Source: Flectonema sp. DT1601 (Eukaryota > Euglenozoa > Diplonemea > Diplonemida > Diplonemidae). From it: DNA of 64,000 nt. Location: contig OZ025803.1 in NCBI GenBank assembly GCA_964019425.1, positions 795,001 through 859,000 on the forward strand. Reading direction: 5' to 3'. Made by a program: the position numbers and the translations under genes. Positions 19,441 to 31,175 of this stretch are shown here, piece by piece (within the stretch, counting starts at the first letter, position 1; each line of letters opens with the position of its first letter). The notes below the pieces were generated by a model that worked only from the letters and a program-made list of their open reading frames with translations, made no database searches and was not told where the DNA came from.

Positions 19441-22385
19441 TTATCTACTATTCTGTGATCGATTAGCAGAAGCTGTTGGTGTTGGTGGATCAGAAAGTGT
19501 TGGCGTTGACGGAGAAAGAGTTCTCTGATGAGGAATTGTCAAATTCCCTGCTGAGTGCACTCTCTCCTTACTAGTAGCACGTACAAGAGAACCAAACCCA
19601 CCAGCTCCAAGAGAAAGCTGACGTTGTTTAGGAATCCTTTGTTGTATACTATTAAACCTCGCTAGTCCTGCACTACCCTCAGCTGGAAAGGTATCCTGAG
19701 GTGTCGGACTTGACACTTGAAACTGCCCTACAGCTCTTCCTTCTTCTTCTGTGTAGTTACTTGCTAGGTTCTCAGCTTTTTCCATAGTGTGTTTTAGAAT
19801 AGTGTGTGCGACTAGGTCCTTTCTGGTTATCATACCAATGACGCTGTTGTATTTATTAACAACAACTAAATGTCTTAGTCCCATACTTCTAAATAAATTG
19901 TACGTTGCAGAGACTGAGAACGTATCCGGCACACTGAACGCTGAGGTGTTTGTAAACGGCATCAGGTCGATTCTCAACTCCGTCAAGTGTGGAGGCGCTT
20001 CTCTCCACGGTAGTGCTGTCACTCGTTTCCAGAACATCTGTTCTCTGATTTCAGTCATTTTCTCTTCATCCTGTTGGTTTATTTCTTATTACTATCTTTT
20101 TCTTTTCTGTACAACAAACATTAATTATAAACACATACCAATCCAGCGATGGAGACTGCCTCCTTACCTGGCGACATTTCAACTTCGTGAAGGTACCAAA
20201 GCATTTGCTCCAACTGAGATCTTAGTATAGTCCCCCTAAAGAGATTGCCTCCATAGGGAGACTCACTGACAATTGGAAAGGCATTGTGAGGAGTACCAGA
20301 AAGTACTTTCATAATGTTACCAACCGTATCACGAGTTTGTAGTGTTACAGGAGGTGTTGGGTTTGCTAAAATAAGATCCTTGGCAGTGTAGCAGTCTAAA
20401 TATGGAAGATGGATGTCCCAATCAAGAAAAGGAACGCATTTAAGTTCAAGGATAGCATGATAGAGAGCGTGAGTTACGAAATCAGCAACACTCTTTGCAA
20501 CCATTACACATAACATAAGATTCGGAAGATGAGGAAGATCTCCAGTAATCTCAAGCATAATCACACAAAGTGAAAAGGTTAAACGCGACACTCCACCAAA
20601 AAAACCAGCAGCACCAAAAAGAGCAAACACACCCGGATCAACCCATGAGTCTACACCTGTACAATCTTCAGACATAAGTGTTTGCATAAGATCGACAACC
20701 GCAAGACCATAAATTCGACCTATTGAGGCGCCCATAATGAGCATCGGTACAACAAGACCACAGGCTAAATGAGTACCCGCAGACCAACAAGCGAATGTTA
20801 AATACAATATTAGCCATATTATTAAAGTGCTGTATCCAAATATTCGATCCCCTTTTAAAGCATGTTCCGGCTTTGAAGAAATTCGTTCATCTTGAGGCTC
20901 TCGTCTGAAAAGGAGACGAACAGCATCATCAGCTGATGCGAATACTAATGTTCCAAGGGGATGGTATTCCGTGTCATCTTTACAGATTGCATCAAAATAT
21001 TCTAACTCTCCTGCCAGCTGTACACCAACAGGTTTCTTCTCACAATCTAAGGAATAAACAGCCAAGTACGACAAAGAAGTAAAAAGGATTAATATACAAA
21101 CTGGTTCCGCCATTCTTCTCAAAATAGTTTTGTTAACCCTCTGCATTCTAAACCTACTTACTTTAATATTACAGAATGTGAATAGCGCTCCTAACAATCC
21201 ACAAATCACTCCTAAGACTAACGTGAATGGTATTGAAAGTATATTTACATTCTCAAGAACATTTGTCTTGAAGAGGATAGTGTAGTCGGCGTTCCAGTTG
21301 GCCCAGTGAGTGCAATTTGTTATGTTGTCTCCTCGAAGTTCCCAACCAGAGAACTTTGAGTTAAGTGAGTTCGCTACAACAATCGCCATAAGAGATGCGA
21401 AAAAACTCATCCACATAGCTCGCTTTGAAAAGTTACTCGACATCTCTTCAACCACGAATAGCAGTCCTCCGATGGGTGCCGAGAATGCACATGCGACACC
21501 AGCTGCTGCTCCACCTGTAATAAAGTCTCTGTGATCACGGGGGTTTCTAAATTTCCCAATCCACCCAATAGCTCTCCCCAAAGTACGAGATCTACCCGTC
21601 CCTAAACCAGCACCAATTAAAGCACCGATGTGAATCATTGGTCCTTCTGGACCAACTGGAAGACCACCAGCAACTGCCAGAGAGCAACTCATTAATTTAC
21701 CAATCAAGGTTCTAAGGTTAAATACTTTTGGGAACGTAACTCCATTAAGGTAAGCCATCACATCAGGTACACCAGAACCAGCAGCGTATGGCCAAAACCC
21801 GCATATCACAGTACTCAATATAACACAAACCATACTAAATAATAACCACACAAAGTATGCTTTCCAAATTTCAGAAGTAGAGCTGGGGCCGTAGGAGAAG
21901 GCGTCTTCAAGGGTGCTTCGTCGTTTCTTTGAGAGGAATTCAATCGTGTTCATCATAACAAAACTAAACATACCCACGACAATTCCAATAAGTGCATAGA
22001 CCATCCATTTTGATCCTCGTCCTCGTTTTTTTATCCTCTCCAAATTATTACGATACATTCTAGTGTTAGGATTCCAATAGTCGATAGATTCGAATTTTGC
22101 CATCCGTAGCTCTTCAGCAGCTGAGAATCTGTGGGCCATTTTCTTTCCTTCCAAGTCTCTAACACCGCCCATTCCATTGTGCACTCGAGAAAACATGTCG
22201 TCTTCAGCTGCTTCTGTTTGATAGTCATCTTCCCATCCAGTGCCTCTCCAGTCATAATAATCTTCATCCTCATCTTCCATTACAGCTGTGTAACCTGTTG
22301 GATCAGTTCCGCTTCTCCTTCTCGTAGTCCCTTGAAATTCAGTATCACCAACATTTAACAAGGCGGATACAGACCATCGTTTCAT
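19441..22385 (-). CDS. CLC-type chloride channel or Cl-/H+ exchanger (two exons, 958 residues)
   Basis: Exon 1 is 22385-20139 and exon 2 is 20070-19441; the intron is GTATGT...ACAG (69 bp) and keeps frame (AGL then DEEKMTEIRE). An acidic N-terminus of 125 residues ends with FESIDYWNPN, like the LESLDY of the CLC-6/7 group. The CLC core has GSGVPD (selectivity loop), GPEGPMIHIG (gating Glu kept), LACGLVVP in place of the common GxFxP, and GAAGFFGGVSRLTFSLCVIMLE. Two CBS domains follow: CYTAKDLILANPTPPVTL in exon 1, and a second, split by the intron, ending HLVVVNKYNSVIGMITRKDL. The last 100 residues are Ser/Thr/Pro rich. It is probably in endosomal, lysosomal or contractile-vacuole membranes. 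Exchanger or channel is undecided. Confidence 0.94.
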
Positions 22386-22856
22386 ATTGTATACTGCTAT
22401 TGGAATAATATAACTAAAAGCTGTTATTACTTTAATAAGTAGCCGTGGTTATGTTGCCATCACACATACTGGAAAGATTTCTCCTGGAAAAAAACAATTG
22501 CTATTTAAAAGTACACACAATGTTCGTACTCATGTAATCGCTAAGCGCAATCCTTTACGATGTCGAGAAGCGAGGAAGAGGAAGAAAATCGAATATCACA
22601 GAAGTGCGTCTTGCACAAGACGATTACAACAAACACACGGAATTCAAAAGCAATCGATTCGAGGAACCAAGAGACGAAAGCTTTGAATATAAAATCAAAC
22701 ATGGCTGTTTGCCGGTTTTATAAAATTAGAGAAATCAATTCTTTGAAATCATTATTTCATATTAATATTTAACATCGTAAATAGTGCTTCGGTTTTTTAG
22801 TATTCCGAAGTATAAAACAAGAGAGGCAGACGTAGTGCTACATGACCTTAAACACT
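22386..22856. other. Intergenic, CLC upstream region
   Basis: Contains CLC 5' leader and the cysteine protease 3' UTR. CCAATAG 13-14 bases before the CLC ATG could be a splice acceptor. No gene seen. Confidence 0.45.
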
Positions 22857-24371
<1,515 letters not shown>

Positions 24372-27334
24372 TTAACGTCGGCGGAAATCACGTCGACTGT
24401 CATATCCACCACCACGTCGGTCTTCGAAGCGGCGATCATCGCGATCGTAACGAGGACGGCGGTCGTATCCTCCGGCTCCCCTAGGATCACGATCACGTCC
24501 GAAGTCTCCAGCAACAACTCCAGGAGCTCCTGGTTGCTGCTGAATCGGCGCACCTCTGAGATCCGATTTAGGTCTCTCACCTCCTCTCTTTGTAGCAACC
24601 ACTTGCTCTGATGATGATGACGATGTTGATCTTCTTCTCCTTCTCCTCGATTCCTTAATTTTATCCAACTCTACCTCACGCTCTTCAAGTTTATCATAAG
24701 CTTCCAAATACTTCTTCTTTCTTCCAAAGACGTAAAGCGTTGGAGATCTAAACTGCGCTGCCTCATCAAACGATGGATAAATAGGAACATAGCCAGGGTA
24801 CTCTGATGTTCTAAATGGACATTTGTTGATAAGACGAAGTCCCGTATCCGCACGTAAAGCAAGCTTGGAAAGCTGCCAGTCTGCGTAGCCAGGACAGTCA
24901 AATTGGGAAACTAAAAATAGACCCTTTGGTGCAAGAATAGGAGTACTGTACTTGAATATGCGTCTTACATAAGTTTGATTATCGTCAGTATCCATGAGGT
25001 GGTTGCCGGCTTCGTCGGTAGCAACAGGGAAGTTGGCAACAATAGTGTCAAATTGTGCGTCTTTTAAGTACTCTTCATAGCCCTCAGGTGATGTTGGGTC
25101 GAAGTCGTATCCCAGATTAACCCCACCGTTAATTAAAGCCTGAATACACTCAGATGAATCTGGGTACAGAGACATCAATTGTTCCTTCGAGTGCCTCGTT
25201 GTCACAGTAATACCGCTTCCGTTGTTCATAAAACGTGTAAGTAAAGCTACAGAAAAGGTCTGTTTTTTGTATGTTGTTTTATTTGCGCTTTGATTCAACA
25301 ACATCAAAGGAAAGGAAAACAAACAAACGCATACCAAATTAGTCTCTCCGATAACCAAAACCTTCATGTCGTTAGCAATCGGTGTTTCTCCAGGTGTGGT
25401 ATACTGTTAGGGAATTTAAAATCTTTTGAACCATCTGCCTCTTAAGTAAAAAGCTGCAACAGAAATACATACATCTGGAAGCATTGCGTGCCTTGCGAGA
25501 GTCGCATCGTTCTCCTCGTCTTTCTTGCTTTTAACAGCCTCAGCTTCCAGTCGAAGAGCTGTAAGTGCTTCAACAGAAATGTGATCGATTCCAAGTTTTA
25601 TCCATTCTGTCTTCCATCGGAAGTAACCCGCAGTGTCTGCTCTCATGATCATTTCACCCTCTGAAGATAACTTGTTAGTACGTGCGTAGTCCTTAGCGTG
25701 TTCTTCAATACGAGCTGTTAAGTTCGCATCCGCAGGAGGCTTCGCATTCTTGGCTGGTAATATCGCAGGTGCACCACCACCAAATATAACCTTCGCAAGA
25801 ACCTCTTCAGCTTGCTTTTGGGATGGCAAAGCTGGTGTTGTGCTCTGCAGAGTTGGCATAGCACTAACTTGTGGCGCAGTTGATGTCGTCTTCCTCGCAT
25901 ACTTTGCGATTGGAGTACCAGGAACGTTAAGAGTCTGAAATTGGTCGATAGCCTGTTTGCATTAGTGGTTTTTTGTAATTCACAACAATAATAATATTTG
26001 CAACACACTAAATACTAAATAAAAATCATACCATAATACCATAACGTACTTCTTTAAAGTTAATGAAAGCGTATTTATCTTTCATCTGAACGTTATCAAT
26101 TCCTCCAATACGAGCTTCGAAGACAGCCCTGATAGCCTCAAGCCTGTGTGAGTTTTGTGTTTTATAATTCTAGAAAATACGTTTATAACACAATGACATA
26201 CCCGATATTCTCAAGATCTTCCTTACTAGCATATTGCAAACAGATATTAGATGAAGGTGTAGGTCCAGCAGGGGCTTGAACAACAGGGGCTGGAGCAGTC
26301 ACCATACCCCAGTCGACAGAGAGGTTAGGGCATTCAGGAATTTTTAGTGATCCAGTATCAAATGCCGCTTTACATTTTGCAGCCGATGCCTGTTTTACAA
26401 ACACCACATGAGCTACTTTTGAATCTTCATCAATTCCCATTGCGACTTTATCAATTTCTCCATACTGAGGTCCTATCATAAGATTGAGTTCGTCTTCCAT
26501 AATAGGTGACGTTAAAGCATATTTAAAAACTAATTTTCTGGTTTCCTCAGGCTGAGGGACCACAGGTATATTCATTAGAGATGGGGGAAGAGCTGATCCG
26601 CCCTGTCCACCGATTTCTTCTCCTGGATGGAACCATTCAACGTAAGGAGAGACGTCTTTTATTTTGATGCTGGACTTGTAGGCACTCTGCGCGTGTTCGA
26701 TCTGGCAGAAGGTTACAATAGCATAATTATTGTGAGCTTCTTCTCCGTGAAGTTCAACCGTCTGAATGTCACCAAACTGAGCACACGCCCGCCCAACATC
26801 GTCTTGAGTTATATCCCGTCTGTTACCAAGACCACACCACAAGTAGGCACCAGGTCTGTCATAAACGCAACCTGCGTCTGGAACTGTTGAAGCAAAAACA
26901 TTTCTCATCGTACCTCCAACGTTAACCTGTCCCATCTTCAACACACGCTCCGCAGCCCTGATTGAACTGTATGTAATCGTCGCCTGGAATCTGCCATCCC
27001 GAAGCTGCTTAGCATTAATCTTTTCCAGCAACCCATAGGGAACAAATGCTTGTTGCAACACAATCGGGGACGGTTGAGAAGCACCAATGTCGCAGGTGAC
27101 AAGACGAGAAGGTGTTTGCTGCCTGCTGTGGTGATGTTGATGCTGGTGCCTGTGTTGGTGGTGATGGTGATGCTGGTGCTGATGGTGGTGGTGGTGATGG
27201 TGATGTTGCTGCTGGTGATGGTGATGATGATGATGGTGGTGCTGATGGTGGTGCTGATGATGACTACCACCACCCCATCTCTGCTGTGGTGGCCCATTTC
27301 CACCCTGCGGGGGGTACCCTCCGTATCCCGACAT
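24372..27334 (-). CDS. RRM protein fused to BMT5-like (DUF2431) Rossmann methyltransferase (five exons, 887 residues)
   Basis: Exons: 27334-26202, 26143-26032, 25934-25473, 25403-25335 and 25259-24372. All four introns are GT-AG (three start GTATG[TC], one GTATGA) and phases fit throughout. The N-terminus is G/P/Q-rich followed by about 45 residues of mostly His. At least three RRM-like modules follow (RFQATITY..., NNYAIVTFCQ, VAHVVFV) and a fourth broken over exons 1-2 (MKDKYAFINF). A linker leads to LVIGETNLTFSVALLTRF (built across exons 4-5) and TIVANFP, matching the glycine loop and NFP motif of DUF2431, the family of the 25S rRNA uridine methyltransferase Bmt5. The C-terminal tail is R/G/D-rich. 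It is probably a nucleolar RNA methyltransferase guided by RRMs. Two adjacent genes read as one is possible, but no stop separates them. Confidence 0.82.
27134..27262. repeat. CAT/CAC trinucleotide-rich tract encoding poly-His
   Basis: Imperfect His-codon repeat on the minus strand inside exon 1 of the RRM-methyltransferase gene, with occasional Gln codons. Likely unstable in length. Confidence 0.85.
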
Positions 27335-27642
27335 ATTCTACCGAGGGGGAAAATATTATAAAAAACCAGATTGCACAACAAGCATTCTCATCAGGGGGGG
27401 AACATAAACACCATCCAGTAACTCATATTTTTGGTATTACTGAGGAATGATGATAATAATACACGCGACGGGGTGATTGAATCCAATAGAAATCACGTTT
27501 CCTTACATGTGTCCAGACATTAGGAGGACACATAACGGATTTTACATTCTGTAAAAAGAGCACGCTCGTACAAGTTCTCTTTGGGGTTCTTTGCTGATAG
27601 TGCACTCGACATGTAAATCTAAGTAACGGCACGCAACAATGT
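27335..27642. other. Intergenic, no gene seen
   Basis: Spacer between the phosphoserine phosphatase stop and the RRM-methyltransferase start. It holds no recognised signal other than short G and A runs. Confidence 0.5.
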
Positions 27643-28350
27643 TTATAATTTCGGCTTTTTCAACAGCTGTATCAACGGAGTAAAAGAGGTAACGAACCAC
27701 TTCGCACCCTTTACAACTTTCTCCCTCTTCTGTACACCTCCGTAGCCGATAAAGAGGTCGGCAGCTCCAGGGGTGCAGGCTTCTAGGTCTGTCGCTCCGT
27801 CGCCAATCATAGTGACGGTTGTAAAGCAATATTTCGATTTGAGGAACGTAATGCACGCAGGCTTACCACCAGATTTGGAAGTGAAGGCCTTAGGATCATG
27901 GCCTGCAAAGGACCCGTCATCGCTGAATAAGATAGTGTTGGCGAAAACATTGCCGCGGGGTATGCCAAGGATGTCTGCAAGTGGGTGGATCATTTGTGTA
28001 AACCCGCCACTTACCAGAAATACTGACTTGCCCGTGACTCGAAGAGTAGTCACAAGCTCTGCAATACCTGGCGATAACTTTGGTGGATTCTTTTCAACGA
28101 ATTCTTCCAACTGCTGTTTTGTTGGGTTCATAATCTTCAGTCTCGCTGTCAAAGCATCCTCAAAGCTTACTCCTCCCCCCATTGCCTTGCTCGTCCATGC
28201 AGCCACTTCTTCCTTCTTCCCTAAAAATGCTGCAAACTCGTCGATTCCCTCGTCGATACAAACAGTTGAATCCACGTCGAAGCACACCGCATCACCCTCC
28301 ACCCACTGTTTCTCCAGTGCGAGGGTTTCGATCAAGTCCTGCGTTGACAT
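27643..28350 (-). CDS. serB: Phosphoserine phosphatase
   Basis: 235 residues, the usual length of the eukaryotic enzyme. HAD superfamily motifs are complete: motif I CFDVDSTVC (nucleophile Asp25, acid/base Asp27), motif II VSGG (Ser114), motif III Lys163 (GGKPA), and motif IV IGDGATDLEA (Asp184, Asp188). A small cap domain sits between motif I and about residue 85, with FEDALTARL and Pro-Gly-rich SPGIAEL as in PSPH. It hydrolyses O-phospho-L-serine to serine, the last step of the phosphorylated serine pathway, in the cytosol. It is a single exon. The gene name could equally be PSPH. Confidence 0.95.
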   Translation of the reverse strand: MSTQDLIETLALEKQWVEGDAVCFDVDSTVCIDEGIDEFAAFLGKKEEVAAWTSKAMGGGVSFEDALTARLKIMNPTKQQLEEFVEKNPPKLSPGIAELVTTLRVTGKSVFLVSGGFTQMIHPLADILGIPRGNVFANTILFSDDGSFAGHDPKAFTSKSGGKPACITFLKSKYCFTTVTMIGDGATDLEACTPGAADLFIGYGGVQKREKVVKGAKWFVTSFTPLIQLLKKPKL

Positions 28351-28659
28351 ATTTTAATAATTCAATTCAATATTGATATCTGAACGAAGATTTTTAAGTA
28401 AGAGAAAGGAAGGATTTGCATAAAGACTGACAAAGAAGGTACTAAGAGTGCGAAGCCCGTTGCCAATTAAAGAGATACATGATAAAATAAATTTGTGTCG
28501 GATGCTAATCATTTAATTTCTGTGTTCCTTGTCGGATTTTTACCTGCAGTTTACACTCAGAAGAGGTCTCTTTGGATACAGCAGTCCGAGCTGGAGTTGA
28601 CCAAGAGTAAAACTTTTCATTCTTTATTAATCACGTCAATAAGTAAATAATTTTTTCTT
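28351..28659. other. Intergenic up to the LINE nest
   Basis: AT-rich upstream region of the phosphatase gene. It ends where the TAAA-type tail of an old LINE A relative begins (about 28660). Confidence 0.55.
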
Positions 28660-29693
28660 TTATTTATTTATTTAGTCACATCCCCCCTGTCTTTCCACTT
28701 TATTTTTCTTCATTCTGAGCATTCTTGCCCTTCTTATTTTTTGATAAAGTAAACAAGTAAGAATAAGCGCAACTGTCCTGAGTCCGTTGGAGGACTTCCC
28801 CGGATAGGAATCTCAAGACACAGTTAATATAAAGCGAAGGATCAGTACAGGGACGGTGGCCAAAGACCACTGGGTTACCTACGAGCCATGAAGCTCTGCG
28901 GATGTCCTCAGAGAAATAATTAGGATTATCCTTATTTCTGATTCTCTCAGCATGTCCTTGGGGTATCGAGCCGCTCTCAGGCCTGCGGTAGTTCACCCGT
29001 TTGATCAGTGGTTTCGCCCTTGCTGAACCCTCCATAATCTTACCAAACAGCTTTCTGTTAGCTTCCCTCGCTATCCTTGACTTATGTGCGAAGAAGTCCA
29101 TAGTTGTTGACACCGGCTTGCTCTTAACATCTTTTGATTTTTTTTTCGCCAGTTCATCTGCCTTGTCATGCGGTTCAATCCCCACGTGAGCTGAAGGTGT
29201 ACGAATGAGTCTAATTTTCTTATCCCTTCTAGTATCGAGAGAGAGTTCAGCTTCCTCTGAGCCTCAATTCCACCACGCAGCTCATCCAGATTGGATTTAG
29301 AATCACTGAAGACTCTCGTGATTCCAGATCTGGGACCCAGGACAGAGGTTGCTTTTCCAAATTCCCTTATCAACAACTTCAGAGTTATCTGTTCAGCCTT
29401 GTAACTACTTTCCGTTGCAATAAGTCTCGAAGCCATGGCACGGCGAGATCTGCACCGCTGCTGCGCCTTAGCCTTGTCCACTTCAGCACACCGGTCTTCG
29501 AATGTCCATATCCACAAGATATCTCCAGGCTCGGAACATCTATCCATGGCTCGATGCTGTCAGGCATGACAATCCCTTGGATCTTCATATTGGCTTGCTT
29601 CTCAATCTGCAGTCTCATCGGGAGTATGTTCGCCTCCCACGGTAACGGAAGGGACCTTGTGTTGAAGCCGCAGCCGGTGACCTTCCTTGTTAT

Positions 29694-29889
29694 CTACTTC
29701 TTACCGTACTTATCAGCAAGATAGCCTCCAATAGGTGACCCAACGAGACCAGCACATGCGACTGAAAACAACATTCCAATCTGTGATGTGGACGCACTCA
29801 AGACAGCTGCTGCGTGAAGAGGAACCAACACCATCTGTGCTGCGTATCCGAAGAATAGCGCCGTGTTCATAGCTGCGATAGCCAAAGTT
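29694..29889 (-). pseudogene. MFS transporter fragment inside the old LINE copy
   Basis: About 65 residues reading IAPTLAIAAMNTALFFGYAAQ... through two hydrophobic helices to GGYLADKYGKK, which is the signature motif A (GxLaDrxGrr) between helices 2 and 3 of major facilitator proteins. It ends in a stop directly at the LINE junction. The piece has no promoter, no rest of the gene and LINE sequence on both sides. It is best read as a host-gene scrap captured during retrotransposition or repair. Confidence 0.75.
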
Positions 29890-30035
29890 GGAGCAATTCA
29901 ACTTTGATTTCAAAACGCTGAACATGATCAAGAACTTATACATCCTCTCAAGGATTCTGTATGGGCTTGAGAGCTATGGACCTTTCTTGACAGATGAACA
30001 GCTTAAACCTATTGACCTGAAGCAGAACAAGGCAT
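29890..30035 (+). repeat. Inverted LINE A-like segment
   Basis: The plus strand reads EQFNFDFKTLNMIKNLYILS and SRILYGLESYGPFLTDEQL. This corresponds to LINE A ORF2 residues 804-848 (EQYDFDFKTLCMVKNLYILS), but in the opposite orientation to the LINE sequence on both sides. It is a local inversion inside the old copy. Confidence 0.9.
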
Positions 30036-30620
30036 CTTCCTAGGGAATCCCAGCCTCAATACATATTCCTAGGAGTCCACCGGCATCCCGCAGGTCTTCG
30101 AGACCGACAGTGCCATGTCATTGTCTTTGCACCAACGATCTCGCTAACCCAAGGACTAATTGCGCCTTCCGTAAGTTATTTTAAAATCCTTATCCAAGCT
30201 GTGTCGTCTGCGTAGAGTGCTGAAACACATCCAGTCTTCTCAAGTTTCTTAGCCAGGTCGTCGACATATATCAGATAAAGGAGAGGCCCAACAATCGACC
30301 CTTGTGTAACACCTTTCGTCACCGTTCTGTATGCGCTCAGATTGCCATTGACACTAACCTTTGCTTTCCTTCGCGTCAGAAAGTTAGCGACCCATCCGAT
30401 GAATGGTGAAGGAATCCCCATCGCTACCATTTTAGCGATCAGTTTAACACTTGCCACCTTTTCTCGCACCATGCAGCGCATTGACCAGCAGTGATATTTA
30501 CTCGCAAGCATTCCTGCCCCTTCTGAAACCTGCCTGAATGGAGGACAAGGCGTTATGCGACGTCAACAAGGTGATCGGTCTGTAGCGAAGAAGTGAATAG
30601 TTTTTCTTTGGGCTTACCCG

Positions 30621-30866
30621 GTCAGGGAAATCCTGGGAGTTTGGCTGGTAACATGCCAGCAGCTAGCTACTCTGATTCCAAGACCGTGCTCATTGAGTAC
30701 AAGCCCAAGGCCCCCTCAATCTCGTCCGCCTTATCCTGCGCGATACTAAGAGTAGTATCATCCTTTGGCCGCCAACTGAAGCCTTCACTGCCTGCTCACA
30801 ATTAAAAATTTCCCAGAAAAAATAAAGTGGGGGGGGATCGGGAGTGATGCGAATAAATAAAAACTT
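30621..30866. other. Unassigned segment between old LINE copy and LINE A copy 1
   Basis: No match to LINE A that I can see. The minus strand has a short open stretch (WRPKDDTTLSIAQDKADE...) that could be another captured host exon, ending in a stop. The remainder is A/G-rich and leads into the tail of LINE A copy 1. Confidence 0.35.
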
Positions 30867-31175
30867 TTTTTATTTATTTATTTATTTATTTAGTCACATC
30901 CCCCCTGTCTTTCTACTTTGTTTTTATTCTTTCTGAGCATACTCGCTCTTCTTATTTTTTAACTAAGTAAATAAGCAACAACGAGTGCAACTGTTGTGAG
31001 TCCGTTGGAGGACTTCCCCGGATAGGAAGCTCACGACACTGTAAGTACAAAGCGAATGATCAATACGGAGACGGTGGCCAAAGACCACTGGGTTACCTGC
31101 GAGCTATGAAGCTCTACGGATGTCCTCAGAGAGTTATTAGGAGATGAATTAGGAGTGATGTATGAGTATGATATA

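Larger units (their letters stand above)
28660..30620 (-). mobile_element. Old, scrambled LINE A-like retrotransposon copy
   Basis: Starts with the same TAAA tail and 3' UTR as LINE A (GACTAAATAAATAAA on the minus strand). Minus-strand pieces of the RNase H region follow (29000-29690; VGIEPHDKADELAK, SSYKAEQ, IFSDSKSN in shifted frames), then an MFS transporter fragment (29694-29889), an inverted plus-strand piece of the RT-thumb region (29890-30035), and minus-strand RT sequence (30040-30620, with GVTQGSIVGPLLYLIYVDDL and ALYADDT). The zinc-binding C-terminus is deleted. Frames are broken in many places and the protein differs clearly from LINE A copies 1 and 2, so this is an older or sister-family insertion. 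Confidence 0.85.

Noticed and set aside
27050-27450. Plus-strand Gly/Asp- or Val-rich frames
   Set aside because: Shadows of the His-codon repeat in the RRM-methyltransferase gene.
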